From contig NZ_JAFY01000007.1 in NCBI RefSeq assembly GCF_000526375.1, positions 248,001-312,000 on the forward strand: 64,000 nucleotides of DNA, in the 5' to 3' direction. The notes under the pieces were generated by a model, which ran no database searches, had not been told where the DNA came from, and saw nothing but the letters and a program-made list of their open reading frames with translations. This document shows, piece after piece, positions 30,296-40,355 of this stretch. A program made the position numbers and the translations under genes. Source of the DNA: Aminiphilus circumscriptus DSM 16581. Its GTDB lineage: Bacteria > Synergistota > Synergistia > Synergistales > Aminiphilaceae. The first letter of the stretch is position 1, and each line of letters begins with the position of its first letter.

Positions 30296-30355
30296 GCCTG
30301 AAAACTCCCTCGTAAAAAGAGAGTGGAGTATATGGAAGGGGGCATCTTGCGTCTA

Positions 30356-30384
30356 TTGACACAAGGTGTCCCTTTTGCTATGAT
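30356..30384 (+). promoter_or_regulatory. Strong promoter of rpoB-rpoC
   Basis: TTGACA at 30356-30361, a 17-nt spacer and TATGAT at 30379-30384, with an extended -10 TGC in front of the -10 box. A small inverted repeat GACAC-AAG-GTGTC (30358-30370) overlaps the -35 box and spacer. Expected start of transcription is near 30391, giving a leader of about 57 nt before rpoB. Confidence 0.85.
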
Positions 30385-30447
30385 GCACCTTCGTCACGAA
30401 TCTGCAATTCCCCAAAATTTTCCGTAGACAGGGAGGTCGTAACTCCC

Positions 30448-33400
30448 ATGGCCGACTTTGTCCCCGCCGGTACGTGGAGCACTCGGCTCACCTTCGGTCG
30501 AGAGCGGGATCTCGTTGAGCTTCCCGATCTTGTCGAAGTACAGCGCGATTCCTTCCGTTGGTTCTTCCAGTTCGATACGGATCCTGAATTCCGGCAGAGT
30601 GTCGGGCTTCAGGAACTGTTCGACGAGATCTTTCCCATCGACAGCTACGACGGCTCTTTCGCCCTGGAATTCGTGCGGTACTACGTGGGCGTGCCGAACA
30701 TCACCGAGGAGGAGGCCCGGCAGCGCGACCAGACCTGGGATATGCCCGTTCGGGCCACCATTCGTTTGGTGAATCGGAAGACAGGAGAGATCAAGGAGGA
30801 GGATATCTTTCTCGGCGACTTCCCCGTCATGACCGCCAGAGGGACCTTTGTCATCAACGGCACGGAACGAGTGGTGGTCAACCAGCTTGCCCGTTCCGCC
30901 GGCGTGTATTTCAGCGCCGAGGCGAGCGTGCCGGGGCAGGAGTCCTATGCGGCGAAGGTCATCCCAGACCGCGGGGCCTGGCTTGAGTTCGATCTCACCC
31001 CAGGTGACATCCTCTCCGTGAACATCGACAATCGGAAGAAAATCCCCGTCACCATGCTCCTCAAGGCCTTCGGCATTCCGAATAACGATGAACTGCTGCG
31101 GCTCTTCGGCGCCGAATCGGAGGAGGTCGATCTCATCGAGGAGGAGGCCCGGGGTCGTCTTCTCGCGGAGGCCGTTCTCAACGAGGCCGGCCAGACGGTG
31201 ATTCGCCGGAACGGCCGTCTCACCAAGGAAAATCTTGAGACGCTCTGGAACATGGGGCGGACCACGGTGCGCGTTTGGAACGTAGACAATGCATTGGCCT
31301 CCACGCTTGAACGGGACAACTCGGAAAACAGCGAGGAGGCAGTTCTGGAACTCTTCCGTCGGCTTCGCCCCAACGAGCCTGCTCGTATGGAAAACGCCCG
31401 GGACTACGTGAACAGCCTCTTCTTCGACACCCGGAGATACAATCTGGGGCGGGTGGGGCGCTATAAAGTCAACCGGCGGCTCGACCTCGATGTCCCCGAG
31501 TCCAACCGCCTTCTCACGGTGGATGACATCGTGCACATCATCGAGGGACTCATCGCCCTGCGCAACGGTTCCGGCCAGGAGGACGACATCGATCACCTCG
31601 GAAACCGTCGCGTCAGAGCCGTGGGTGAACTGCTCCAGAACCAGGTCCGCATCGGGCTGCTTCGCATGGAGCGCATAGCCAAGGAGCGCATGACCACGAT
31701 TCCCGACCTCGCGGTGGCCACCGCGAAGGAACTCATCAACGTGCGTCCCATCTCGGCGGCGCTTCGGGAGTTTTTCGGTTCCGGCCAGCTCTCGCAGTTC
31801 ATGGACCAGACGAACCCCCTCGCGGAACTCACGCATCGGCGCCGCCTCTCCGCTCTCGGCCCCGGAGGTCTTTCCCGGGAACGGGCCGGATTCGAGGCCA
31901 GGGACGTGCACTACACCCATTACGGTCGCGTGTGTCCCATCGAAACGCCGGAAGGACCGAACATCGGCCTGGTCACCTCTCTCGCGACCTTCGCGCGAGT
32001 CAACGAATACGGTTTTCTGGTCACGCCGAAGAGAAGGGTCGTGGACGGATGCGTCACCAACGACGTGGTGAATCTCTCCGCGGACGAGGAAGATCATTAC
32101 TGCGTGGGGCGTGCGAATACCCCCGTGGATGAGACGGGACGAATTCTCGGGCCGGAAGTGCACGTTCGCTCCCGAGGATCCATTGTCTCCGTGGAGCCCG
32201 CCGGGGTTCACTTCATCGACGTGGCGCCGAAGCAGGTCGTCTCCATCTCCACGGCGCTCATTCCCTTCCTGGAGCACGACGACGCGAACCGGGCACTTAT
32301 GGGATCGAACATGCAACGTCAGGCCGTGCCGCTCATCAGTGCCGAGGCTCCCATCGTCGGAACGGGAATCGAAGGACGTATCGCCAGGGATTCCGGATCC
32401 TGCATCTTGGCGCGACGTGCCGGCGTGGTGACCCATCTCGATGCGAATGGCATCGAGATCACCGCCGGCGACGGCACCAGGGATACCTACAACCTGATCA
32501 AATTCAGACGGTCGAATCAGGGGACCGTCATTCACCAGAAGGTCATCGTTCAGACAGGGGACCGGGTCGAAAAAGGCGATGTCATCGCCGATGGACAATC
32601 CGTGGAGAAGGGGGAACTCGCTCTCGGACGAAACGTCATCGTGGCCTTCATGTCCTGGGAGGGATATAACTTCGAGGATGCCATTCTTCTGAACGAGCGC
32701 CTCGTAAAGGAAGACTATTACACGTCGATCCACATCGAAGAGTACGAAATCGACAGTCGGGACACGAAGCTCGGCCCCGAGGAAATCACCCGGGACATCC
32801 CCAATGTCGGCGAGGATGCCCTGAAGAACCTCGACGAAAACGGGATCATTCGGGTTGGAGCGGAGGCCAAGGCGGCGGATATCCTCGTGGGTAAGGTGAC
32901 TCCCAAGGGCGAATCGGACCAATCCCCCGAGGAAAAGCTTCTGCGGGCGATCTTCGGTGAAAAGGCCCGGGAGGTTCGCGATACGTCCCTCCGGGTTCCC
33001 CACGGGGAGGGCGGCAAGGTCGTGGCAGTGAAGCGCCTCGTTCGGGAGGAAAGCGGCGAACATCTGAGTCCGGGCGTCAACGAGGTCGTCAAGGTGTACG
33101 TCGCCCAGCTCAGAAAGATCACGGTGGGAGACAAGATGGCGGGGCGTCACGGAAACAAGGGTGTGGTCTCCCGCATTCTTCCCGAGGAGGACATGCCCTA
33201 TCTTCCCGACGGCACTCCCGTGGACGTGGTGCTCAATCCTCTCGGGGTGCCGAGCCGCATGAACCTCGGGCAGGTTCTCGAAACCGTCATGGGTTTTGTG
33301 GGCTACAACGGCATCAAGGAGATGGAAGGCCGTTTCCGCATCGCCACGCCCGTCTTTGAAGGTGCCCAGGAAACGCATATCTTCGATCTCGTGGAGAAAC

Positions 33401-34059
33401 TCCAGAAGGAAAAGTACCCGGATCTGACCTCCGACGGACGTATTACCCTCTTCGACGGCAGAACGGGGGAGCCCTTCGAAAACAAGATCACCGTAGGGTG
33501 CATGTACATGCTCAAACTCATCCACCTCGTGGACGACAAGATTCACGCCAGATCCATCGGTCCGTACAGTCTCATCACTCAGCAGCCCCTCGGGGGCAAG
33601 GCTCAGTTCGGAGGACAGCGCTTCGGAGAGATGGAAGTGTGGGCTCTCGAGGGATACGGTGCGTCGCATATTCTCCAGGAGATGCTCACCGTCAAGTCCG
33701 ACGACATTCGGGGTCGTCTCAAGACCTACGAGCGCATCGTGAAGGGGCAGAATCTCACGGAACCCGGTGTTCCGGAGAGTTTCCGCGTTCTCGTGAAGGA
33801 ACTTCAGGGGCTCGGGCTCGACGTGGAAATCACCTATGACGACGGCTCCGTGGGCGAACTGGTCATGGACGAGGAAGAGTTCGACAGTGGAAGGATCGGC
33901 CGTTTCTCCTCCTTCCGCAGTGACGTGATGGTGGAAGATGAACCCGACGAGGACGTCTCCCCTGTGGGAACCACCGAGGCGTTTCTTTTCGGGAGGGAGG
34001 ATGACGTCTCCGAGACGGAGTCGGAGGAAACCGATGCTCCAGAGGGGGGGAACGCATAG
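30448..34059 (+). CDS. rpoB: RNA polymerase beta subunit
   Basis: 1203 residues. Core polymerase subunit forming one side of the active-site cleft. The rifampicin-pocket segment is easily read: D453, H463 and S468 correspond to E. coli D516, H526 and S531 and are wild type; the residue equivalent to E. coli S509 is Gly. Other universal blocks ([26 protein letters not shown], and the C-terminal [14 protein letters not shown]) are intact. The C terminus has an acidic extension of about 45 residues. ATG 30448 follows GGGAGG. Unusually, rplKAJL does not precede it. It abuts rpoC with no gap. Confidence 0.98.
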   Translation: MADFVPAGTWSTRLTFGRERDLVELPDLVEVQRDSFRWFFQFDTDPEFRQSVGLQELFDEIFPIDSYDGSFALEFVRYYVGVPNITEEEARQRDQTWDMPVRATIRLVNRKTGEIKEEDIFLGDFPVMTARGTFVINGTERVVVNQLARSAGVYFSAEASVPGQESYAAKVIPDRGAWLEFDLTPGDILSVNIDNRKKIPVTMLLKAFGIPNNDELLRLFGAESEEVDLIEEEARGRLLAEAVLNEAGQTVIRRNGRLTKENLETLWNMGRTTVRVWNVDNALASTLERDNSENSEEAVLELFRRLRPNEPARMENARDYVNSLFFDTRRYNLGRVGRYKVNRRLDLDVPESNRLLTVDDIVHIIEGLIALRNGSGQEDDIDHLGNRRVRAVGELLQNQVRIGLLRMERIAKERMTTIPDLAVATAKELINVRPISAALREFFGSGQLSQFMDQTNPLAELTHRRRLSALGPGGLSRERAGFEARDVHYTHYGRVCPIETPEGPNIGLVTSLATFARVNEYGFLVTPKRRVVDGCVTNDVVNLSADEEDHYCVGRANTPVDETGRILGPEVHVRSRGSIVSVEPAGVHFIDVAPKQVVSISTALIPFLEHDDANRALMGSNMQRQAVPLISAEAPIVGTGIEGRIARDSGSCILARRAGVVTHLDANGIEITAGDGTRDTYNLIKFRRSNQGTVIHQKVIVQTGDRVEKGDVIADGQSVEKGELALGRNVIVAFMSWEGYNFEDAILLNERLVKEDYYTSIHIEEYEIDSRDTKLGPEEITRDIPNVGEDALKNLDENGIIRVGAEAKAADILVGKVTPKGESDQSPEEKLLRAIFGEKAREVRDTSLRVPHGEGGKVVAVKRLVREESGEHLSPGVNEVVKVYVAQLRKITVGDKMAGRHGNKGVVSRILPEEDMPYLPDGTPVDVVLNPLGVPSRMNLGQVLETVMGFVGYNGIKEMEGRFRIATPVFEGAQETHIFDLVEKLQKEKYPDLTSDGRITLFDGRTGEPFENKITVGCMYMLKLIHLVDDKIHARSIGPYSLITQQPLGGKAQFGGQRFGEMEVWALEGYGASHILQEMLTVKSDDIRGRLKTYERIVKGQNLTEPGVPESFRVLVKELQGLGLDVEITYDDGSVGELVMDEEEFDSGRIGRFSSFRSDVMVEDEPDEDVSPVGTTEAFLFGREDDVSETESEETDAPEGGNA

Positions 34060-37000
34060 ATGAGTCGTCGGGAGATCGCGGGAGTCCGCGTCAAGCTGGC
34101 GAGCCCCGAACGCATTCGGGAACTTTCCAGCGGAGAGGTGAAGAAGCCCGAGACGATCAATTACAGAACGCTCCGCCCCGAAAAGGACGGGTTGTTCTGC
34201 GAGCGTATCTTCGGCCCCACGAGGAGCTTCGAGTGCGCTTGCGGCAAATACAAGCGAAGCGGCCCCAAATTCAAGGGGGTCGTCTGTGACCGTTGTGGTG
34301 TGGAGGTCACGGACAACCGAGTTCGCCGGGAACGCATGGGACATCTGGAGCTTGCGGCGCCGGTGGTGCACATCTGGTACCTCCGGGGTATTCCGAGCAG
34401 GCTCAGTCTGCTTCTGGGAACCGCGACGAAGGAGCTTGAGAAGGTGGTCTACTTCGCTCCCACTCGTCGCCGGGAACCGGTGTACAAGGTCGTCATGGAG
34501 GGGAAACGGCACGATCTCGTGCGTCGCGGAGAGACTCTCTCGGCGTGCGAGGAGCGCCTGCACAGTTTTTATGACCCGAAATTCAAGGCCGAGGAGGCCT
34601 ATCGGATTCTTCAGGTGGACGACATTCCCGTGAACGAGGGAGATGTGATTTCCGCCTCCATGGTGGCGCGCTACAAAGCGGAGTACGGGGACGAAATCTT
34701 CAAGGTCGAGCCCGCCTTTCGAACCACCGCCGCGCATCCGGGGGGACTCTTCGGAGAAGGGGACATTCTCTCCGCCGGTCAGGTGGACAAATTCTCTTCC
34801 CAGGAATGGGAGTTCTCCGTGGAAAGAGTTTTCGTGGGCAACCAGGAGGGATTTGTCGTCACGGGGGTGGTGCACCTTCCCTTCGGAAAGGGAGATGTCA
34901 CGTCGGCGAGCGAATATCAACTCTTCCACGAGAAACATCCCGGACGCTTCAGCGCCCAGGTTGAGTCCGTCACGCTGGAGGATCCCTGTTACATCGTGGT
35001 GGAACAGGGGGATTCTCCCTTCGAGCGAGGAAGCATCATTCTCGAACGGGAATATCGGCTCTGCGCGGCCTACGACAAGGGCTTCAAGGCGGGGATCGGC
35101 GCCGAGGGAGTACAGGAACTCCTGCGTGTTCTCGACCTGGAAGAACTCGCCGCAACGCTGCGTGAAGAGATTGCCGAGTGTACCGGACAAAAGAAGCGGA
35201 AGCTCATCAAGCGTCTCAATGTGGTGGAGGACTTCCGGAAAAGCAACGGCAAGCCCGAATGGATGGTCATGGAGGTGCTGCCCGTCATTCCTCCCGATCT
35301 CCGCCCCATGGTGCAGCTCGATGGAGGGCGCTTCGCCACCTCTGATCTGAACGACCTCTACCGGCGGGTCATCAACCGGAACAACCGTTTGAGGAAACTG
35401 CAGGAGCTGCGGGCTCCGGAGATCATCGTGCGCAACGAGAAGCGTATGCTCCAGGAGGCCGTGGATGCCCTTATCGACAATGGCCGGGTCGGGAAGGCCG
35501 TGCTCGGTGCGGGGAACCGCCCTCTCAAGAGCCTGTCCGACCTCCTGCGGGGAAAGAAGGGGCGCTTCCGGCAGAACCTGCTCGGAAAACGCGTGGACTA
35601 TTCGGGACGCTCCGTCATCGTCATCGGTCCCCACCTGAAGCTCTATCAGTGTGGACTCCCCAAGCAGATGGCGCTGGAACTCTTCAAGCCCTTTGTCATG
35701 CAGAAGCTTGTGGAGCGGGGACTCGCTCCCAATGTGAAGAGCGCCCGCAGACTCATCGAACGAGGGCGCGACGAAGTATGGGCCATTCTCGAGGAAATCA
35801 TCAAGGACCACCCGGTGCTGCTCAATCGTGCACCCACGCTGCATCGCTTGGGTATACAGGCCTTCGAGCCGGTTCTCATGGAGGGAAAGGCCATTCGCCT
35901 GCATCCCCTCGTGTGCGTTGCTTTCAACGCGGATTTCGACGGGGACCAGATGGCGGTGCACGTGCCGCTTTCCCTGGATGCCCAGACGGAGGCGCGGATA
36001 CTCATGCTCTCCGCGAACAACCTGTTGTCGCCGGCGAGCGGACGTACCGTCATGACCCCGACCCAGGACATCGTGCTCGGCATCTACTATCTCACGGGCA
36101 TGCGGAACGGGAAAAAGGGAGAGGGCATACACTTCTCCGACATCGAGGACTGTCTCACCGCCCTGGAGCACGGCGCAGTGGACGTGAATGCGCGCATCAA
36201 GCTACGATGGGTGGGAGAAAACGGCGTGGAGTGGATCGAGACCTCGCCCGGCCGGGTTCTTTTCAACAGTGCCCTTCCGAAAAAATTACGCTTCCTCAAT
36301 CGGCAGATGGGGAAGAAGGATATCTCGAAGCTCTTCGACGACGCCTTCGACAGAGTTGGTCAGGCGGCTCTCGTGGAGATGCTCGATGCGGTGAAGACGC
36401 TGGGCTACCGGTGGTCCACCCGCAGCGGCATCAGTCTCGGTATCGACCACGTGGTGATTCCGAAGGAAAAGAGCGTGATCGTCGAGAAAGCTCTCGAGCA
36501 GGAAGAGGAACTTTCCTCCCAGTACCAGATGGGTATTCTTACCGAGGAGGAATATCTCCGCCAGAAGGAAATCCTCTGGACCGAGGCCGCTCGCGAGATT
36601 GCGGACAAAATCGTGGAGAACATGACCGAGGAAAATTCCCTCCGCATGATGGTTGATTCGGGTGCCCGAGGCTCCAGGAGCCAGGTGGCCCAGATGGCCG
36701 GTATTCGAGGTCTCATGGCCGACCCGTCGGGACGCATCATCGACTATCCCATCACCGCGAATTTCCGCGAGGGACTCAACATGCTCGAATACTTCATCTC
36801 CACTCACGGTGCCCGGAAGGGGCTGGCCGACACGGCTCTCCGGACGGCGAAATCCGGTTACCTCACCCGGCGTCTCGTGGACGTGGCCCAGGATCTCATC
36901 ATCACTTCCGAGGACTGCGGTACCATGCACGGCATCTGTATGGAACCCCTTCTCCAGGATGGCAAGGTGACCATTCCCCTGGGAGAGCGCATCGTCGGTC

Positions 37001-39006
37001 GTACGTCTCTTGAGGACATTCTTCATCCCGAGACGGGGGAAGTGCTCGTGCACCGCAACGAGGAGATTGGCGCAGAAATGGCGTCTTGCCTTGATTCGCT
37101 CGGATTTTCCAAGGTGTGGATTCGAAGTCCTCTCACCTGCGAGGAGCGGAACGGCGTCTGTCGAACCTGTTACGGAAGGGACTTGGCCACGCGCAGAAAG
37201 GTGGTCATCGGTGAGGCTGTAGGTGTCGTCGCGGCCCAGTCCATCGGGGAACCGGGAACGCAGCTCACTATGCGTACCTTCCACACGGGCGGCGTGCGCC
37301 TTACCGGCGAGGACATCACCCAGGGTCTTCCCCGTATTGAGCAACTTTTCGAGGTGCGGCGCCCCAAGAAAGTCGCCTTCCTCAGCAAGGTGGATGGAAC
37401 GGTTTTGGAAAAACGTCCGCTGGAGGGGAAATACAAGCTCATCATCGCCCCCGAGGACGAAAACGAGGCGCGGGTCATCTACAACGTTCCCATGTCCCAG
37501 AACATTCTCGTCGAGGAAGGCGAGGTGGTGAAGAAGGGACAGAAACTCACCGAGGGTAACGAGGACCCCCAGGACATTCTCGACGTGCTCGGCATCGAGG
37601 CCGTGCAGAAATATCTGGTGGACGGAATTCAGGAGGTCTACCGATCTCAGGGTGTCTCTATCAACAACAAACATATCGAGGTCATCCTCCGGAAGGTGGC
37701 GCCGGTAAACCGCGTGCGCATCGTGGAGGAGGGGGACAGCTCCTTCGTGGCGGAGAAATTGGTTTGGATGGCCGATCTTGAGAAAGAACTCGAGGCGATC
37801 CGGAGCGACAACAGAAAATTTCTGGAAGAAGCCGTCCAGTCTCTTGTGGGTTGTGTCCTTCGGGATATCGAGGGACAGGGGAGTATGGAGGCGCTTTTCC
37901 AATACAAGGATCAGGTCATCACCGAGGAGATGGTTCGGAGAATTCTGCTCAGCGAAAATCCCGTGACGGAACTTTATGTGGATGACGCCGAGGGCTCCCT
38001 TCGTGTTGTTGTCGGGGAGGCCAGCTTCCGCCGCGAAATGGAGGGGCTCGAACTGCTCGTTCCCTATCAGGGAGAGGGTGTCACCATTCAGCCCACGGAG
38101 TCCCTTACGGTGGGACAGTTGGTGCACATTACCCGCCAGGCCCCCCGCCCGATTGTCGTGCGCGACACGGAAACTCTTGCGACATTGAGGGACGTGGCCT
38201 ATCTCGCCGAGGATATTGTTCACGAAGGAGAGGTTGTCCTTTCCGTCGATTCGCTTCTCTCCGAGGAGAATGTCAGGATACTCCGGAAGGCTTCCGTGGA
38301 GACGATCCGAATCTGGCGCAACCCGGAAGAAATCGTTCTTTCCACGGCCATGCAGAATTACCTGTTGAAACATGTGTATGGACATGAACTTCTCTCCGCC
38401 ATCGATGCGGAGGGCAACGCCATGACGGGCATCCCTTCCCAAGTGGATGCCGGGATCGTGCAGAAGCTGCTCCAGGGAGAGCTTGCCGCTATCGAAGTAG
38501 ATGGCGAAGTCGTTTCGAGGGGAAAGATCCTTCGCCAGATCCTGAATGAACTCGTCTACGGCAAGGTTCTTCTGGAGACGGTGCGGGACGAGGACGGCAA
38601 CGAGATCGTTCCTTCCGGACGGGAAGTGAACCATCAGATCCTGGAGGCGTTGGCAAGCGTTTCCCCCGAGAGTCTCACCGTGCGTCCCTTGTACGCGACG
38701 ACGGAGACCAAACGACTCATCCAGCGGGTTTCCTTCATCCGGCGCCTTCGGGAGGAGCCGATGTGGCGCTCCCTGCTTCATGGGATCACCAAGGCAGCCC
38801 TGGCGACGGACAGTTTTCTCAGCGCCGCGTCTTTCCAGCAGACAGCGCAGGTTTTGGCCGCCGCGGCAGTGAGGGGCGAGAACGATCCGCTCCGCGGATT
38901 GAAGGAGAATGTCATCATCGGCCATCTCATTCCCGCCGGAACGGGAGTGGATTATTACAGGAAGGTCGTGGTCAGGCCGGCTCCGCTCCAGGTCGAGTCC
39001 GTCTGA
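34060..39006 (+). CDS. rpoC: RNA polymerase beta' subunit with internal repeat insertion
   Basis: 1648 residues, longer than the roughly 1200 residues of Bacillus. The first zinc site is C59, C61, C76, C79; the catalytic loop NADFDGD is at residues 623-629; a second cysteine cluster (near 1027-1037, [11 protein letters not shown]) is present. Between the zinc domain and the clamp, about residues 188-345, lies an insertion built of four related units with a pattern like F.GDV.SA..., resembling the non-conserved domain of Thermus and Thermotoga beta'. ATG 34060 directly follows the rpoB stop. Transcription probably ends at the hairpin at 39027-39070. Confidence 0.98.
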   Translation: MSRREIAGVRVKLASPERIRELSSGEVKKPETINYRTLRPEKDGLFCERIFGPTRSFECACGKYKRSGPKFKGVVCDRCGVEVTDNRVRRERMGHLELAAPVVHIWYLRGIPSRLSLLLGTATKELEKVVYFAPTRRREPVYKVVMEGKRHDLVRRGETLSACEERLHSFYDPKFKAEEAYRILQVDDIPVNEGDVISASMVARYKAEYGDEIFKVEPAFRTTAAHPGGLFGEGDILSAGQVDKFSSQEWEFSVERVFVGNQEGFVVTGVVHLPFGKGDVTSASEYQLFHEKHPGRFSAQVESVTLEDPCYIVVEQGDSPFERGSIILEREYRLCAAYDKGFKAGIGAEGVQELLRVLDLEELAATLREEIAECTGQKKRKLIKRLNVVEDFRKSNGKPEWMVMEVLPVIPPDLRPMVQLDGGRFATSDLNDLYRRVINRNNRLRKLQELRAPEIIVRNEKRMLQEAVDALIDNGRVGKAVLGAGNRPLKSLSDLLRGKKGRFRQNLLGKRVDYSGRSVIVIGPHLKLYQCGLPKQMALELFKPFVMQKLVERGLAPNVKSARRLIERGRDEVWAILEEIIKDHPVLLNRAPTLHRLGIQAFEPVLMEGKAIRLHPLVCVAFNADFDGDQMAVHVPLSLDAQTEARILMLSANNLLSPASGRTVMTPTQDIVLGIYYLTGMRNGKKGEGIHFSDIEDCLTALEHGAVDVNARIKLRWVGENGVEWIETSPGRVLFNSALPKKLRFLNRQMGKKDISKLFDDAFDRVGQAALVEMLDAVKTLGYRWSTRSGISLGIDHVVIPKEKSVIVEKALEQEEELSSQYQMGILTEEEYLRQKEILWTEAAREIADKIVENMTEENSLRMMVDSGARGSRSQVAQMAGIRGLMADPSGRIIDYPITANFREGLNMLEYFISTHGARKGLADTALRTAKSGYLTRRLVDVAQDLIITSEDCGTMHGICMEPLLQDGKVTIPLGERIVGRTSLEDILHPETGEVLVHRNEEIGAEMASCLDSLGFSKVWIRSPLTCEERNGVCRTCYGRDLATRRKVVIGEAVGVVAAQSIGEPGTQLTMRTFHTGGVRLTGEDITQGLPRIEQLFEVRRPKKVAFLSKVDGTVLEKRPLEGKYKLIIAPEDENEARVIYNVPMSQNILVEEGEVVKKGQKLTEGNEDPQDILDVLGIEAVQKYLVDGIQEVYRSQGVSINNKHIEVILRKVAPVNRVRIVEEGDSSFVAEKLVWMADLEKELEAIRSDNRKFLEEAVQSLVGCVLRDIEGQGSMEALFQYKDQVITEEMVRRILLSENPVTELYVDDAEGSLRVVVGEASFRREMEGLELLVPYQGEGVTIQPTESLTVGQLVHITRQAPRPIVVRDTETLATLRDVAYLAEDIVHEGEVVLSVDSLLSEENVRILRKASVETIRIWRNPEEIVLSTAMQNYLLKHVYGHELLSAIDAEGNAMTGIPSQVDAGIVQKLLQGELAAIEVDGEVVSRGKILRQILNELVYGKVLLETVRDEDGNEIVPSGREVNHQILEALASVSPESLTVRPLYATTETKRLIQRVSFIRRLREEPMWRSLLHGITKAALATDSFLSAASFQQTAQVLAAAAVRGENDPLRGLKENVIIGHLIPAGTGVDYYRKVVVRPAPLQVESV

Positions 39007-39026
39007 CGGAGTTTCGGAAAAAGACG

Positions 39027-39070
39027 AGAGGAACCGTGTCCTTTTTCCATCTGTTGACACGGTTCCTTTT
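39027..39070 (+). terminator. Intrinsic terminator after rpoC, overlapping the next promoter
   Basis: A perfect 12-bp inverted repeat: AGGAACCGTGTC at 39029-39040 and GACACGGTTCCT at 39056-39067, separated by 15 nt and followed by TTTT. The loop itself contains a run of five T. The 3' arm includes most of the -35 box of the downstream promoter, so one DNA segment serves both purposes. Confidence 0.75.
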
Positions 39071-39083
39071 CGTTTGCTATTAT
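39054..39083 (+). promoter_or_regulatory. Promoter of the L7Ae/str/S10/spc/alpha gene cluster
   Basis: TTGACA at 39054-39059, an 18-nt spacer and TATTAT at 39078-39083, preceded by an extended -10 TGC. Layout and sequence resemble the rpoB promoter (TTGACAC, then CCTTTT, then TTGCTAT). Start of transcription is expected near 39090, about 25 nt before the first gene. Confidence 0.8.
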
Positions 39084-39114
39084 GTCCGGGTGCGTCCGCA
39101 CAGGAGGAATAATT

Positions 39115-39390
39115 ATGCCTCTTGACGAGCTGTGTGTCATGCCCAGAGTGGCCGGATTTCGAGCAGTGGAGAGAGCCCTGATCCGGGGAACGGTACGGAA
39201 GGTTTTCATCGCGTCCGATGCGGATGGGGCCATGCGGGAGAAGATCGCACGTCTTGCGGAGAACCGGGGAGTCCCCGTGGAATCGGCTCCGGACATGCAG
39301 GTTTTGGGGAGGGCTTGCGCGCTATGCCGAAAGGCATCCGTGGCGGCCATTCTCGGTGAGGATGGAGAGGGTTCTCGCGGTAGGGTTTGA
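39115..39390 (+). CDS. L7Ae/L30e-family RNA-binding protein (YbxF-like)
   Basis: 91 residues. The '[24 protein letters not shown]' stretch, split over residues 9-32, and '[17 protein letters not shown]' further on match the L7Ae/YbxF fold, which binds kink-turn RNAs. In Bacillus a homologue sits at exactly this place, between rpoC and rpsL, and binds K-turns without being a standard ribosomal protein. ATG 39115 has AGGAGG at 39102-39107. It is the first gene after the promoter at 39054. The Lys/Arg content is lower than in archaeal L7Ae. Confidence 0.85.
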   Translation: MPLDELCVMPRVAGFRAVERALIRGTVRKVFIASDADGAMREKIARLAENRGVPVESAPDMQVLGRACALCRKASVAAILGEDGEGSRGRV

Positions 39391-39434
39391 GGAGGAAGAA
39401 CGGCAGCGTATTTGGAAGTGGAGGAGGGAACTTC

Positions 39435-39812
39435 GTGCCAACAATCAGTCAGCTCATTCGGCACGGGCGGGAGGAAAAGCGGCAACGTTCCAGCGCCCCC
39501 GCCCTGCAGCAGAACCCCCAAAGGCGAGGAGTCTGCACGAGGGTGTACACGGTGACCCCCAAGAAGCCGAACTCGGCTCTGCGTAAGGTCGCCCGTGTGC
39601 GTCTCACCAACGGAATTGAAGTGACGGCGTACATTCCCGGTGTCGGACACAACCTTCAGGAGCACTCCGTGGTTCTTGTCCGGGGTGGTCGTGTGAAGGA
39701 CCTTCCGGGAGTCAGGTACCACATTGTCCGCGGAACCCTCGACTGTGGCGGTGTGGAGAATCGGCGGCAGAGTCGTTCCAAGTACGGCGCTCGTCGTCCG
39801 AAGCAGAAATAG
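39435..39812 (+). CDS. rpsL: 30S ribosomal protein S12
   Basis: 125 residues. Decoding-centre protein of the small subunit. The N terminus [11 protein letters not shown], the [11 protein letters not shown] segment with K43 and the loop with K88, D89 and P91 are conserved, matching the streptomycin-sensitive form. GTG 39435 is preceded by GAGGAGGG at 39421-39428. First canonical gene of the str operon; rpsG follows after 19 nt. Confidence 0.98.
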   Translation: MPTISQLIRHGREEKRQRSSAPALQQNPQRRGVCTRVYTVTPKKPNSALRKVARVRLTNGIEVTAYIPGVGHNLQEHSVVLVRGGRVKDLPGVRYHIVRGTLDCGGVENRRQSRSKYGARRPKQK

Positions 39813-39831
39813 CGGGAAGGAGAGGTCGTTT

Positions 39832-40302
39832 ATGCCGCGCAAGGGACATGTTCGCAAGCGCGTCACTCCGCCCGACTCCGTTTTCGGAAATCAGGCGGTG
39901 AGCAAGTTCATCAATTGTGTCATGTGGGAAGGGAAAAAGAGCACCGCCGAGCGGATCATGTACGGTGCGCTCGAGCTGGCGGCGAAACGGCTTTCCTCTC
40001 AGCCCACGGAAGTCTTCGAGAAGGCCATGGAGAATGTGCGTCCCCTGGTCGAGGTCCGTCCCCGCAGGGTTGGCGGCGCGACCTACCAGGTCCCCGTGGA
40101 GGTTCATCCGGCAAGGGCTCAGGCGTTGGCCATCCGATGGATCATCAATTATGCGCGAGCGAGAAAGGGTATTCCCATGGTGGAACGCCTTGCTCGCGAG
40201 TTGGCCGACGCCTACAAGAACGAAGGCGGAGCCGTGAAGAAGCGGGAAGATACGCATCGCATGGCCGAAGCCAACCGGGCTTTCGCTCACTATCGTTGGT
40301 AG
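39832..40302 (+). CDS. rpsG: 30S ribosomal protein S7
   Basis: 156 residues, standard length. Primary 16S rRNA-binding protein of the 30S head near the E site. The N terminus PRKGHVRKR, the DSVFGN..V.KFIN block and the [16 protein letters not shown] segment are typical. ATG 39832 follows a GGGAAGGAGAGG stretch. The in-frame region upstream overlaps rpsL and is not conserved. fusA begins 53 nt later. Confidence 0.98.
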   Translation: MPRKGHVRKRVTPPDSVFGNQAVSKFINCVMWEGKKSTAERIMYGALELAAKRLSSQPTEVFEKAMENVRPLVEVRPRRVGGATYQVPVEVHPARAQALAIRWIINYARARKGIPMVERLARELADAYKNEGGAVKKREDTHRMAEANRAFAHYRW

Positions 40303-40355
40303 GTTCGGGTGGGTTTGACGAGATGATGTTTCAGTCCATGTGGTGGTGATCTGTG

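Noticed and set aside
30304-30329. Possible terminator just after tRNA-Leu
   Set aside because: ACTCC and GGAGT can pair, but the inner stem is bulged and no T run follows.
30394-36171. Very long open frame (about 1900 codons) on the - strand
   Set aside because: It runs codon-in-register against rpoB and rpoC. In-register antisense stops need TTA, CTA or TCA in the sense genes, which are rare in this GC-rich codon usage. The translation has no recognisable domain.
36286-39060. Long - strand open frame opposite rpoC
   Set aside because: Same codon-bias artefact; no ribosome site or family similarity, while the + strand gene is certain.
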